Below are positions 1-7,799 of a DNA stretch of 10,490 nucleotides, piece after piece. A program made the translations under genes and the position numbers. The DNA is from Cyclobacteriaceae bacterium (GTDB taxonomy: Bacteria > Bacteroidota > Bacteroidia > Cytophagales > Cyclobacteriaceae). The notes under the pieces are model-generated. The model searched no databases, was not told the DNA's origin, and worked only from the letters and a program-made list of their open reading frames with translations. Numbering within the stretch: the stretch's first letter is position 1; every line of letters starts with the position of its first letter. The stretch is taken from positions 1 to 10,490 of the forward strand of contig JABFSY010000226.1 in NCBI GenBank assembly GCA_013140395.1, read 5' to 3'.

Positions 1-3000
1 CATACAGGGGCCGGCTCGCTGTTTAATACCACCACACTTGCGCCCACTTACTTTGCTTCGCCAACCGAGGCAGGTAATGTGACATTTACACTAAGAGCAT
101 TCAGTACCGGAAGCTGCGTGTCCGTTACGGATGTTACCACATTGAATATCGTGCCCGCTCCTCTCACAAATGCAGGGGCAGATGCCGAGGTTTGTGAGGG
201 ATCACCCACATTTAGTTTTGGTGCGCGAGCCATTCCTGCTTCGTCTGCTAATGGCACTATTTTGTGGACTCATAATGGTGCTGGAACGTTAACGAACAAT
301 GCATTGATCAACCCGGTTTATACACTCTCTCCGCTGGATTTTGGAAATCAAATAACATTCACGTTGACAATCACCAGCGGTGCTGCAGTTTGTTCTCCGG
401 TGCAGGATCAATTCATTTTAAAAGTAAATAGAAAGGCAATTGTTTCGCTGCCTCCTAACTATACTGTTTGTGAGGCATCTGTCATTCCGCTTACTGGCAA
501 TATAGGGGGTACTGCAACTACTGCTCTTTGGACTATAATAACAGGTGGGGGCACGCTATCTGCGTCTAACGTAGCTGGACTAACCGTCACTTCCAATTAC
601 AATGTGAGTCCAGCTGATATTGGATCAACGGTTACGTTCAGGTTAACGTCAAATGATCCGGATGGACCTACTTCACCTTGTACAACCGAGTTTGCAGATA
701 TTAGTGTTACGATCAATCGTGCAACTGCAATTACCGCGGGTATTGATTTAGCGCAATGCTCTAACCAAAACTCCATTGCATTGCAAGGTATAGTAACGTA
801 TGCACCTGCTGGTGTAAGTTGGTCTGGAGGTCTCGGGTCATTTGTTTCCGGATCTAGCCCAACAGGTAGTTATAGTTTCAGTAACCCATTGGAGATCAGC
901 AATACAAACCCTGTCACTTTAACATTAACAGGAAACGATCCGGATGGAGCGGGGCCTTGTACTTCTGTGACGGATCAGATGAGATTGACAATTAACCCAC
1001 TACCCGTTGTTGCGTTTTTCGGACTCCCAAGTTCACTCGCTGAAAACAATCCAATTATAACTCTATCAGGTAATCAATCAGGTGGTCTGTTTACAATATC
1101 TCCAATTACATCAAATATTGGTAGTACCGTACAAAGCCCTATTTTGGACAGAGCTTCCTTTGACCCAAGTGCTGTTACCCTAGGACCAAATACTGTTACA
1201 TATACATTTACTGATGCGAAAGGATGTACCAATTCTAGCTCTCAAGGAATACTGATCAATCCCGTTACGACCATCAATTGGACAATTGATGCGTCCAAAG
1301 GGGCTCGGCAGAACTCGACCACCTTTGAATGGGAGCTCTGTGGCAATCAAGGTGATGTTCAATTGTTTGGAAGCCCACCTCCAACGGGGCCAGCCGGAAC
1401 GGGAGTATTCACTGCTGGACCTGGCCTATTGTACGGAAATGCTTTAACCGTTTTCAAGAGAGGCCCCGACTTTTTTATAGATACGAATGGCGCAGTTTCT
1501 GATACCTATCTCATCACGTACACGTTTACTAATACTGTAAGCGCAGTAACGCAATTGAGTTTCAATTTAAATCTATTCTCTAAACCCAACGCAATAATCA
1601 CAACACCGCCAAATAATTGCGTTTCTTCTACAATTGCGTTTACCCAGGCCTCTAACATCCCACCAACACCATTCTCTAGTACGATAGATAGCTATGAGTG
1701 GAAATTTGGCGATGGTTTTGGCGTGACAAACTTAACCGGCTCTGCAAGCCATCAATATGCAGCAGCTGGTACTTACAATGTGACTTTAGAAGTTACTACT
1801 AGTCAGGGTTGTAAAGGATCGACTGGCATACCGATTAGAGCGGGAGATGTTCCCCTTCCGAATTACGCGTGGTCATCCATTTGCACCAATGCAGTAACCC
1901 AATTTATTGACAAGACAACGAAAGTGCAAGGGGCGACCCCTCCAGGGCTCAGCAGTATTGTAAATTACACTTGGGATTTTGGAGACTTAACGCCTCTATT
2001 AACTGGATTTGGTCCAACTTTTAAAGATCCGACTCACGTCTATGCAACTCCTGGAGTTAAGACCGTGCGATTGCGTGTTGACACTGATGACGGATGTAAT
2101 GCCTTCATTGATCAGACTATTACTATCCTTAATGCGGGGCCAACGGTGACTCCGAGTTTGACAACTCCCTATTTAAATGATTTTAATGTTAGTGATGCTG
2201 ACTGGTTTAGAGAATCGATTGTTGTTAGCGCTCCAAACGTTGTCCCATTAGTGTATGGAGCCAATAGTTGGTTGCGTGGCACTCCTTCTGGCTCTACAAT
2301 AGCGTCAACCGCTGGAGGGGCAGGAGCTTGGTGGACAGGTGAAAAAATTATTGCCGACCAATCAGCAGCTGCCGCTCGTCCAACCTATTACAGTAACGAG
2401 GTCTCATGGGTAAATGGTCCTTGTTTTGATCTGCGACAATTGAGCCGGCCGATGGTTGCGCTAGATTATTGGTCAGATGCTGAGAGCAACCTTGACGGTG
2501 CAATATTGCAGTATTCAGTTGATGGTGGAATAACCTGGCAAATTGTTGGCCCATTAGCAGGCTTGCCCTCTACACAACGCGATCAGGGAATTAATTGGTA
2601 TGATAAGGATGCGGTCATACAAGCAAATCCTGGGCAGCAACCATCCTTTGGTCCTTACGGCTGGACGGGCAAAACGGGCAAGTGGAAAAATGCGCGTTAC
2701 AATTTAGATATGGTCGATCCTCTAAAGAGAAATCAGGTTCGGGTTAGGATTGCGTTTAGTAGTAATTCTGGCAATCCGCAGGGATCCACAGATCCAAATT
2801 TTGACGGCTTTGCATTTGATAATTTCTTTATTGGTGAGAAAGAACGAATTGTGTTGTTGGAGCATTTCACTAATTCTTCATTAGGCGGAAGTGTAGCGGC
2901 TGATGCGTATCTGAATAACCTCTATAACAACGATATCGTTTTAAGAGGCACTAACGGTAATGACTTCAATGACATTCAGTATCATGTTGGTTTTGGTAGT

Positions 3001-3885
3001 GCAAACAGCGATCCACTCAATACAGACAACCCGAACGATCCTAATGCAAGAGCTTCCAGCTATGGAGTATCTCAGCCGCCTAAAACTTTTGTAGATGGAT
3101 TAAAGAATCAGAAGTTAGACGGCACCACTACAAAACTTACCAACGTTGAAATTGATAGGCGAGCTTTGAGGGCGCCCAAGTTCAAATTGACGCTGGACAC
3201 AACAGCAACTACAGGAATCAATAAAGAGAATTTAATCAACGTGCGCCTGACCATGGTGGCAGATACCGTTGTAAATACTCCATTGATTGCACAGGTTGCG
3301 TTGGTAGAAGATAATGTGGTTACTCCTGCAGGAACGTTTAAAAATGTATTGAGGAAACTACTGTTTGGCAGCGACCCCACCAAGCCAGATGGAATTACTA
3401 TTACCCAGACCTTTACTGCTGGTCAGTCTGCGGTTCGACCAGCACAACCAGCGCCAGATATTGAGATCAATGTGCCAATTGCTAACCCCAATAATTTGAA
3501 ATTGATTGGGTTCGTGCAAGACAAGAATACGGGTGAGATTTACCAAAGCACGATTATGAAAGTGAAGCGTAAGGTGGGATCTGTGGTAGTTGGGTTGGAA
3601 GAAGATCCGCTTGCAGTCACAAATTTGAAGGACCTTCAAATCTTCCCGAATCCGGCCAATGGTAAGTTTAACTTCGGCTATCCTGGCAGTTTCCCTGATG
3701 GGTATATCTGGAAGATTGCAGATCAGCGTGGTATTTTTGTGCTGACGGGAGACTTTACGGGCGCTGTCAATGGAATAAAATCGATCGATGTCTCTACGCT
3801 CACCAATGGCGTGTACTACGTGCTGATTGGAGCCGAGGGCAAAGTACCAACCTACCGGAAATTGGTAGTCATGAATCAGAACTAG
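1..3885 (+). CDS. Large secreted multidomain protein with PKD-like repeats and type IX secretion sorting domain (5' partial)
   Basis: The frame is open from base 1, so the N-terminus and any signal peptide lie outside the window; 1294 residues are visible. In order: about three PKD/Ig-like repeats of roughly 95 residues (bases 169-1005), two more divergent beta-rich modules (to about 1600), two PKD domains with WKFGDG (near 1699) and WDFGD (near 1972) motifs, a jelly-roll or MAM-like region (about 2164-2840) containing YWSDAE and FDGFAFDNFFIGE, a thioredoxin/Omp28-like domain starting at RIVLLEHFTNSS (about 2848-3110), a beta-rich stretch, and a C-terminal sorting domain (about 3622-3882) with FPNPANGKF, near-terminal YYVLIGAEG and YRKLVV. 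In the family this last domain directs export by the type IX system and attachment to, or release from, the cell surface. The role is probably adhesion or a structural surface function; no catalytic site was recognised. It converges with the kinase gene and overlaps it by 4 bases. Confidence 0.93.
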   Translation, partial: HTGAGSLFNTTTLAPTYFASPTEAGNVTFTLRAFSTGSCVSVTDVTTLNIVPAPLTNAGADAEVCEGSPTFSFGARAIPASSANGTILWTHNGAGTLTNNALINPVYTLSPLDFGNQITFTLTITSGAAVCSPVQDQFILKVNRKAIVSLPPNYTVCEASVIPLTGNIGGTATTALWTIITGGGTLSASNVAGLTVTSNYNVSPADIGSTVTFRLTSNDPDGPTSPCTTEFADISVTINRATAITAGIDLAQCSNQNSIALQGIVTYAPAGVSWSGGLGSFVSGSSPTGSYSFSNPLEISNTNPVTLTLTGNDPDGAGPCTSVTDQMRLTINPLPVVAFFGLPSSLAENNPIITLSGNQSGGLFTISPITSNIGSTVQSPILDRASFDPSAVTLGPNTVTYTFTDAKGCTNSSSQGILINPVTTINWTIDASKGARQNSTTFEWELCGNQGDVQLFGSPPPTGPAGTGVFTAGPGLLYGNALTVFKRGPDFFIDTNGAVSDTYLITYTFTNTVSAVTQLSFNLNLFSKPNAIITTPPNNCVSSTIAFTQASNIPPTPFSSTIDSYEWKFGDGFGVTNLTGSASHQYAAAGTYNVTLEVTTSQGCKGSTGIPIRAGDVPLPNYAWSSICTNAVTQFIDKTTKVQGATPPGLSSIVNYTWDFGDLTPLLTGFGPTFKDPTHVYATPGVKTVRLRVDTDDGCNAFIDQTITILNAGPTVTPSLTTPYLNDFNVSDADWFRESIVVSAPNVVPLVYGANSWLRGTPSGSTIASTAGGAGAWWTGEKIIADQSAAAARPTYYSNEVSWVNGPCFDLRQLSRPMVALDYWSDAESNLDGAILQYSVDGGITWQIVGPLAGLPSTQRDQGINWYDKDAVIQANPGQQPSFGPYGWTGKTGKWKNARYNLDMVDPLKRNQVRVRIAFSSNSGNPQGSTDPNFDGFAFDNFFIGEKERIVLLEHFTNSSLGGSVAADAYLNNLYNNDIVLRGTNGNDFNDIQYHVGFGSANSDPLNTDNPNDPNARASSYGVSQPPKTFVDGLKNQKLDGTTTKLTNVEIDRRALRAPKFKLTLDTTATTGINKENLINVRLTMVADTVVNTPLIAQVALVEDNVVTPAGTFKNVLRKLLFGSDPTKPDGITITQTFTAGQSAVRPAQPAPDIEINVPIANPNNLKLIGFVQDKNTGEIYQSTIMKVKRKVGSVVVGLEEDPLAVTNLKDLQIFPNPANGKFNFGYPGSFPDGYIWKIADQRGIFVLTGDFTGAVNGIKSIDVSTLTNGVYYVLIGAEGKVPTYRKLVVMNQN
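169..1005 (+). repeat. Tandem PKD/Ig-like protein repeats (three units) inside the surface protein
   Basis: Three consecutive units of about 89-96 residues (about 169-435, 436-723 and 724-1005) share a layout: a cysteine near the start (AEVCEG, YTVCEA, LAQCSN), a central Trp-containing strand (LWTHNG, LWTIIT, VSWSGG), a VTF(R/T)L or VTLTL strand, a second cysteine near the end, and a closing strand of the (I/L)(K/T)(V/I)N type. The end of a further unit precedes base 169. Units two and three both carry NDPDG followed by PC, with a nearly identical underlying stretch at 650-664 and 938-952. The repeats are diverged at the DNA level, so this is ancient domain duplication rather than a recent array. 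Confidence 0.7.
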
Positions 3886-5786
3886 ACCTTGAGTGCTGCT
3901 ATTTCGGCCGTAGCGTTTTCCAAAATTTGGCAGAAGGACTCTATCGCCCGATCAAATTCGGGTGAGATTTGTTTCAGCTTAGCGGTTCTCTCAATTTCCG
4001 AAGCCAATTCTTTTGCTTGATGTATGCCCAATAGGGTGATGGAGGGTTTTAGCTTGTGCGCTGCACGAGAAAGATTTTCCCAATCTTTTTGCCCGGAGAA
4101 ACTTCGTACCTCTGCAATACTCTTGGGCATTGTCTTTAGATAGGTGTCAATCATCTCTGTGACAAATAGCTCGTTATTATTCGATACGGTTTTCAGATAG
4201 CTTAAATCAAATGAAGGACGATCTGACTTCTTCAGTTCGGCTCCTTTTGTTTTTTTAACACCTACTTGTCGCTTAATTGCTTTGAATAAATCCTCAGGGG
4301 TGAACGGCTTCGATATGCAATCGTTCATTCCGGCTGCCAGGCATTGTTCCACATCTTTCCTGGTGGCATTGGCGGTCAATGCAATGATGGGAAGTTTGCT
4401 TTTGGGATCATCCAATGCACGGATGACCTTGGTTGCTTCAAAGCCGTCCATCACCGGCATTTGTATATCCATCAGAACTAAGTCGAGTGAAAACGTCTTT
4501 ATGCTTTCCACTGCAGCAGCACCATTTTCGGCAAATCGCACCTTGCAGCCCCACATCTTTAAAATACTCCCTGCATAGAGTCGGTTAATATCATTATCTT
4601 CTACCAGCAACACGTTTAGTCCGTTTAGCTTTTGAACAGTGCCATTGCCGCTCGTATAGCTGACGAGGTTAATTGATTTTGCGTCACCCTTTTGGTAGGG
4701 GAGGACAAACGAAAAAGTGGATCCCTTGTCGACTTTACTTTGGACACTGATACGACCCCCTTGAAGTTCCACCAGCTGTTTCACAATAGTAAGCCCTAAT
4801 CCAGTTCCTCCGTATTTTCGGGTAACGCTGGTATCAGCCTGACTGAAGCTTTCAAAAATTGTCTCCAGTTTATCTTTTGGGATACCTATTCCGGTATCTG
4901 TTACTTCAAATTGGATCTGGAATTTTTTTCCAACGTGTTTGAGAGCAGCACATCGGACGTCAATTGAACCAGTGTGTGTAAACTTGATTGCATTGCTGAC
5001 GAGGTTGATAAGAATTTGATTCAATCTTACGGGGTCGCCAACAAATATTTGATTGGCTTCGGATTCCAGACTAACGTGAAACTCAATTCCTTTTTCTTTT
5101 ACCTGGTGGTTGAAAGTACTCGCCAACGATTGAAGTAAATCATTTAGATTAAACCCAATTTGTTCGAATTTTAGTTTCCCGGATTCGATCGAGGCAATAT
5201 CTAGAATATCATTGATGATTACTTTTAAATTATCCGCTGCACTCCTGATGGCGCTTAGATAAGTGGCCTGTTCGGACTCGCTGGGATGTTGGCCCAGCAA
5301 GGTTGCCATACCAGAAATGCCATTAATAGGTGTGCGTATTTCATGACTAATGTTTGCTAAAAACTGCTCTTTGGCTTTCTGTGCTCTTTGCAGTTCTTCG
5401 GCATCTTTTTTTCGTTGTGTGATATCACGGCAGTCTAAGATGAAGCCTTCTATTTTCTCTTTCTGTTTGAGGTTGATCGAATTAAATTCCAGGTACTTGT
5501 AGGTTCCATCTTTGCACAAAAACTGAAACTCTACAGACTCTTCGTAGACTTTTCGTTTGATTTTCTTAAAAGTAGTGAGAAGTCGAGGGAGACAGGAGGT
5601 CGATAGATAGTTAAAAAAATTCTTTCCAATGAGGCTGTTAGGATTATGACCCAGCGTTTCTTTGACTGAAGAGTTTACATACTGAATATCGCCACTATAA
5701 TCAATGACAAAAATGATATCGGAGCCATCCTCAACCACTGCCTTGAAAAAGCCACCTCTCTTAACGTAATTTTTTAGTTCACTCAT
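3882..5786 (-). CDS. Hybrid sensor histidine kinase: PAS, HisKA, HATPase, receiver, HPt
   Basis: A 634-residue cytoplasmic-looking sensor kinase with no evident signal peptide or membrane segment. A PAS domain (about 12-125, including a PAC-like GFILDCRDITQRK) is followed by a HisKA domain with the phospho-accepting H148 in ISHEIRTP, and an HATPase domain with N265 in the N box, DTGIGIP at 297-303 and GGTGLGL at 326-332. The receiver (about 390-508) has acidic D397, phospho-acceptor D440 in LMDIQMPVMDG and conserved K493. The C-terminal HPt domain has H577 in AAHKLKPS. It can therefore autophosphorylate and pass phosphate internally from His to Asp to His. The ATG is 3 bases after the stop of the response-regulator gene, so the two are co-transcribed and translation is probably coupled. 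The input signal is unknown; PAS suggests a soluble ligand, cofactor or redox cue. Confidence 0.96.
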   Translation of the reverse strand: MSELKNYVKRGGFFKAVVEDGSDIIFVIDYSGDIQYVNSSVKETLGHNPNSLIGKNFFNYLSTSCLPRLLTTFKKIKRKVYEESVEFQFLCKDGTYKYLEFNSINLKQKEKIEGFILDCRDITQRKKDAEELQRAQKAKEQFLANISHEIRTPINGISGMATLLGQHPSESEQATYLSAIRSAADNLKVIINDILDIASIESGKLKFEQIGFNLNDLLQSLASTFNHQVKEKGIEFHVSLESEANQIFVGDPVRLNQILINLVSNAIKFTHTGSIDVRCAALKHVGKKFQIQFEVTDTGIGIPKDKLETIFESFSQADTSVTRKYGGTGLGLTIVKQLVELQGGRISVQSKVDKGSTFSFVLPYQKGDAKSINLVSYTSGNGTVQKLNGLNVLLVEDNDINRLYAGSILKMWGCKVRFAENGAAAVESIKTFSLDLVLMDIQMPVMDGFEATKVIRALDDPKSKLPIIALTANATRKDVEQCLAAGMNDCISKPFTPEDLFKAIKRQVGVKKTKGAELKKSDRPSFDLSYLKTVSNNNELFVTEMIDTYLKTMPKSIAEVRSFSGQKDWENLSRAAHKLKPSITLLGIHQAKELASEIERTAKLKQISPEFDRAIESFCQILENATAEIAALKV

Positions 5787-5789
5787 ACC

Positions 5790-7151
5790 CTATATCCCTG
5801 CTTGTTCCATCTCCTTTAGGTACCGATAAATGGACGACTTACCGATGTCTAGTCGCCTCGCCACTTCCAGTACATTGTCATCGTACTTTTTCAGATAGCT
5901 TCTAATAATATGATAGGTGTACTGCTCCAGCGTCATTTCCTTCTGCATGAAGTTGTCGGCATGTATTTGACTATTAAAAGATATATCCTCTGCCTTTAGC
6001 TCGCTGCCATTGCTTAAGACAGCCGCCAATTCAATAATTGCTTTTAGTTCCCTCACATTGCCAGGAAAACTATACCCCAGCAATTTTTTTTGGGCATCAT
6101 CGCCTATTTTCATTTTAGGCATTTGGTTTTCCCTGGCAAATTGATCTAGGAAATGCTTGCTAATCAAAATGATGTCTTGGCCTCGCTCTCTCAACGGGGG
6201 TAGGTGTATGGGAAGACCAAGCAGTCTGTAATACAAGTCTTCTCGGAATGATTTCGCGCGTACCTCGTCTTGTAGATTTCGGTGGGTGGCCACCACAATG
6301 CGTACATCTAGTTTTTGAACCTGGTTGCTGCCTATTCGGGTAAGTTCTTTTTCTTGCAAAACCCGGAGTAACTTGGCCTGGAGACTTATATCCATTTCGC
6401 CAATTTCATCAAGAAACAACGTACCACCTTCGGCCTCTTCAAATTTCCCAATTCTTCTTTGCAATGCGCCTGTGAAGGCTCCCTTCTCATGACCAAACAA
6501 TTCACTTTCAATCAAGTCCCTTGGTATTGCGGCAACGTTAACTGCTATGAACGGTTTGTTCTTTCGTTTCGAATTATAGTGAATGGCTTTCGCAACCAGT
6601 TCTTTTCCGCTTCCTGTTTCTCCGGTAATCGATACGGTGATAAGGGTTTTTACGGCTCTTTCTATATTCTCGAAAACTTTTTTGATCTGATTACTATTTC
6701 CGATGATACTTTTTTCGAAGTCATATTTAACGGAGATCTCCTGCTGGAGGCGCCCAATCTCGCGGATTAAAGTCGTTTTGTTTCTTGCGTTCTTGATGGA
6801 GTTTAGTATCCGGTCTTTTGCCTCTTCATCTTAGGTGATATAGTCAAAAGCTCCTGCCTTTAGAAGTTCTACGGCCGTACCTATTTTATCCTGTGCTGAT
6901 ATGATGATAACACCAATATCTGGGTTAAACTCTCGTATCGCCTTCAATACCTTCTCCCCAGCCATATCCGGGAGGCTGTAGTCTAGCGTGATCACCGAGG
7001 GCTGTTTATATAGATTGTCGATACACTCTTTCCCAGTCGCATAAAACTCTGTCTCGAAATCAGGGTTTAGCGCTAACACATAACGCAAGAATTTTGTGTA
7101 GGTAGGGTCATCTTCAACGACAAAAATCTTTATTGGGTCTTTTTCGTACAT
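5790..7151 (-). pseudogene. Sigma-54-dependent (NtrC-type) response regulator interrupted by an in-frame TAA
   Basis: One continuous frame of 453 codons encodes receiver, AAA+ and Fis-type HTH domains, broken only by TAA at codon 107. The receiver (1-106) has D14/D15 and phospho-acceptor D57. After the stop, the same frame gives a linker, Walker A GETGSGKE at 177-184, the sigma-54-contact loop GAFTGA at 224-229, Walker B GGTLFLDE at 242-249, a THRNLQ / FREDLYYRL region, and a C-terminal HTH ending in NVLEVARRLDIGKSSIYRYL. There is no in-frame ATG, GTG or TTG between the stop and codon 213 (TTG), which lies beyond Walker A, so reinitiation could not give a complete ATPase. As written, only a 106-residue receiver lacking its last helix would be made. 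An intact family member would activate sigma-54 promoters upon phosphorylation, probably by the adjacent kinase. A sequencing error is a real alternative to gene decay. Confidence 0.9.
6831..6833 (-). other. Premature TAA stop at the receiver's conserved lysine codon
   Basis: The codons read GAFDYIT, TAA, DEEAKDRI. In receiver domains, strand beta-5 ends with a conserved lysine (CheY K109), and related regulators commonly have a K followed by D or P here. A single A-to-T change of AAA would create this TAA. The frame before and after it is identical (6831 minus 5790 is a multiple of three), so no indel is involved. Confidence 0.85.
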
Positions 7152-7244
7152 CCGTATGCTCTTTGTTTAAAAGTAACTCAAAACAATTAGTTATTAAGGC
7201 AAAAATTATAAATTTTACACTAAATTACTTAAGCACCTAAAATT

Positions 7245-7289
7245 ATGATGCGAGAACTCGAAAAGCTTCCCCTTCCGAGGGTGATTTAA
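7245..7289 (+). other. Candidate lost N-terminus of the TerB-like gene, or a 14-codon leader ORF ending in TAATG
   Basis: ATGATG at 7245 opens a 14-codon frame, MMRELEKLPLPRVI, whose TAA (7287-7289) overlaps the ATG of the next gene by one base. In the next gene's own frame, the codons immediately upstream of its ATG read SEGDL, giving SEGDLMLKAPLLV, which looks like coding sequence. Adding one base at the CCCC run (7269-7272) joins the two as MMRELEKLPPSEGDLMLKAP. I therefore favour an original start at 7245 or 7248 and a one-base loss; a translationally coupled leader peptide is the alternative. Confidence 0.5.
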
Positions 7290-7711
7290 TGCTCAAAGCT
7301 CCGTTGCTAGTGTGCATTTTGATTGCAGGTGCTGATGACGACATTGACCGAAAGGAGATAAAAAAGGCTATTCAACTTGCCCAAAAAAACCAAGGCAGCG
7401 GCAAGTCAAGATTAATGGAGTTCTATCGGCTGATGGCAGAAGACTTTGAGGATAAATTGAAAGTACTAATCCAGTCATTTCCGCCAAAAGCTGCACAACG
7501 TGAGCCTATCATTGTTGATGAACTTACTCATTTGAATCAAATCTTTTCGAAAATTGACAAGCAGTTGTCTTCTGAATTTTATCAAAGTTTGCTTGTAATT
7601 GCGAGAAAAACAGCGGAGTCTTCCGGGGGACTGCTAGGTCTCAAGTCGGTGGGGGAAGAAGAGGCCAGGTTTGTGAACCTTCCAATGATCAAAAACCCTG
7701 CGCAGAAATAA
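7289..7711 (+). CDS. TerB-like small conserved protein, function unknown (start uncertain)
   Basis: The visible protein is 140 residues with no signal peptide or clear membrane segment. The opening LKAPLLVCILIAGADDDIDRKE resembles the first helix and acidic turn of TerB-like / tellurite-resistance-type helical proteins; D16, D17, D18, D20 and E23 form an acidic patch that might bind metal. The rest looks helical, with a Gly-containing segment (SSGGLLGL, about 112-119) and a conserved-looking end, VNLPMI. The ATG at 7289 is the only ATG, GTG or TTG in this frame after the stop at 7238; a purine-rich GAGGGTGA lies just ahead of it. The family start is probably further upstream in another frame (see 7245-7289). 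It precedes the rhomboid and holA genes on the same strand, 88 bases ahead of the rhomboid. The TerB assignment comes from recognising the N-terminal motif and is tentative. Confidence 0.65.
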   Translation: MLKAPLLVCILIAGADDDIDRKEIKKAIQLAQKNQGSGKSRLMEFYRLMAEDFEDKLKVLIQSFPPKAAQREPIIVDELTHLNQIFSKIDKQLSSEFYQSLLVIARKTAESSGGLLGLKSVGEEEARFVNLPMIKNPAQK

Positions 7712-7776
7712 AATTCATACAGCCAGCTTCCCAACTTGTGATTAAGAGGATAGCAGCAATCTAATTTGTATTTTTC

Positions 7777-7796
7777 GGGGTCAAATTTTATACCCC
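7777..7796 (+). promoter_or_regulatory. Small hairpin GGGGT/ACCCC just upstream of the rhomboid start
   Basis: GGGGT (7777-7781) can pair with ACCCC (7792-7796) around a 10-base AT-rich loop, ending 3 bases before the rhomboid ATG. The same GGGG could instead pair with the CCCC at 7803-7806, directly after the ATG. No T-run follows, so it is not a standard terminator; it could affect translation initiation. It is a short stem and may be chance. Confidence 0.3.
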
Positions 7797-7799
7797 TTA

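Noticed and set aside
650..952. Near-identical ATCCGGATGGA stretches as a mobile or recombination repeat.
   Set aside because: Both encode the same NDPDG motif in homologous positions of adjacent protein repeats, so domain duplication explains them.
4282..4578. Plus-strand open frame inside the kinase gene.
   Set aside because: It is antisense to the receiver domain of a clearly real gene and its translation has no domain character. The same applies to the other short antisense frames at 48-257, 1180-1362, 2348-2554, 3108-3639, 6459-6770, 8124-8333 and 8855-9055.
5790..6515. A free-standing 241-residue sigma-54 ATPase gene starting at TTG 6515.
   Set aside because: The TTG lies inside the AAA+ domain, after Walker A, and the same frame continues upstream to the receiver. 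It is the 3' part of one interrupted gene.
6831..6833. Recoding of the TAA as an amino acid.
   Set aside because: Known natural recoding uses mostly TGA or TAG, and TAA ends another gene in this window (7709-7711). No recoding signal is visible.
7269..7272. Programmed -1 frameshift at the CCCC of the TerB-like gene.
   Set aside because: Slipping back one base places the proline tRNA on TCC, which pairs poorly, and there is no slippery heptamer. A missing base fits better.
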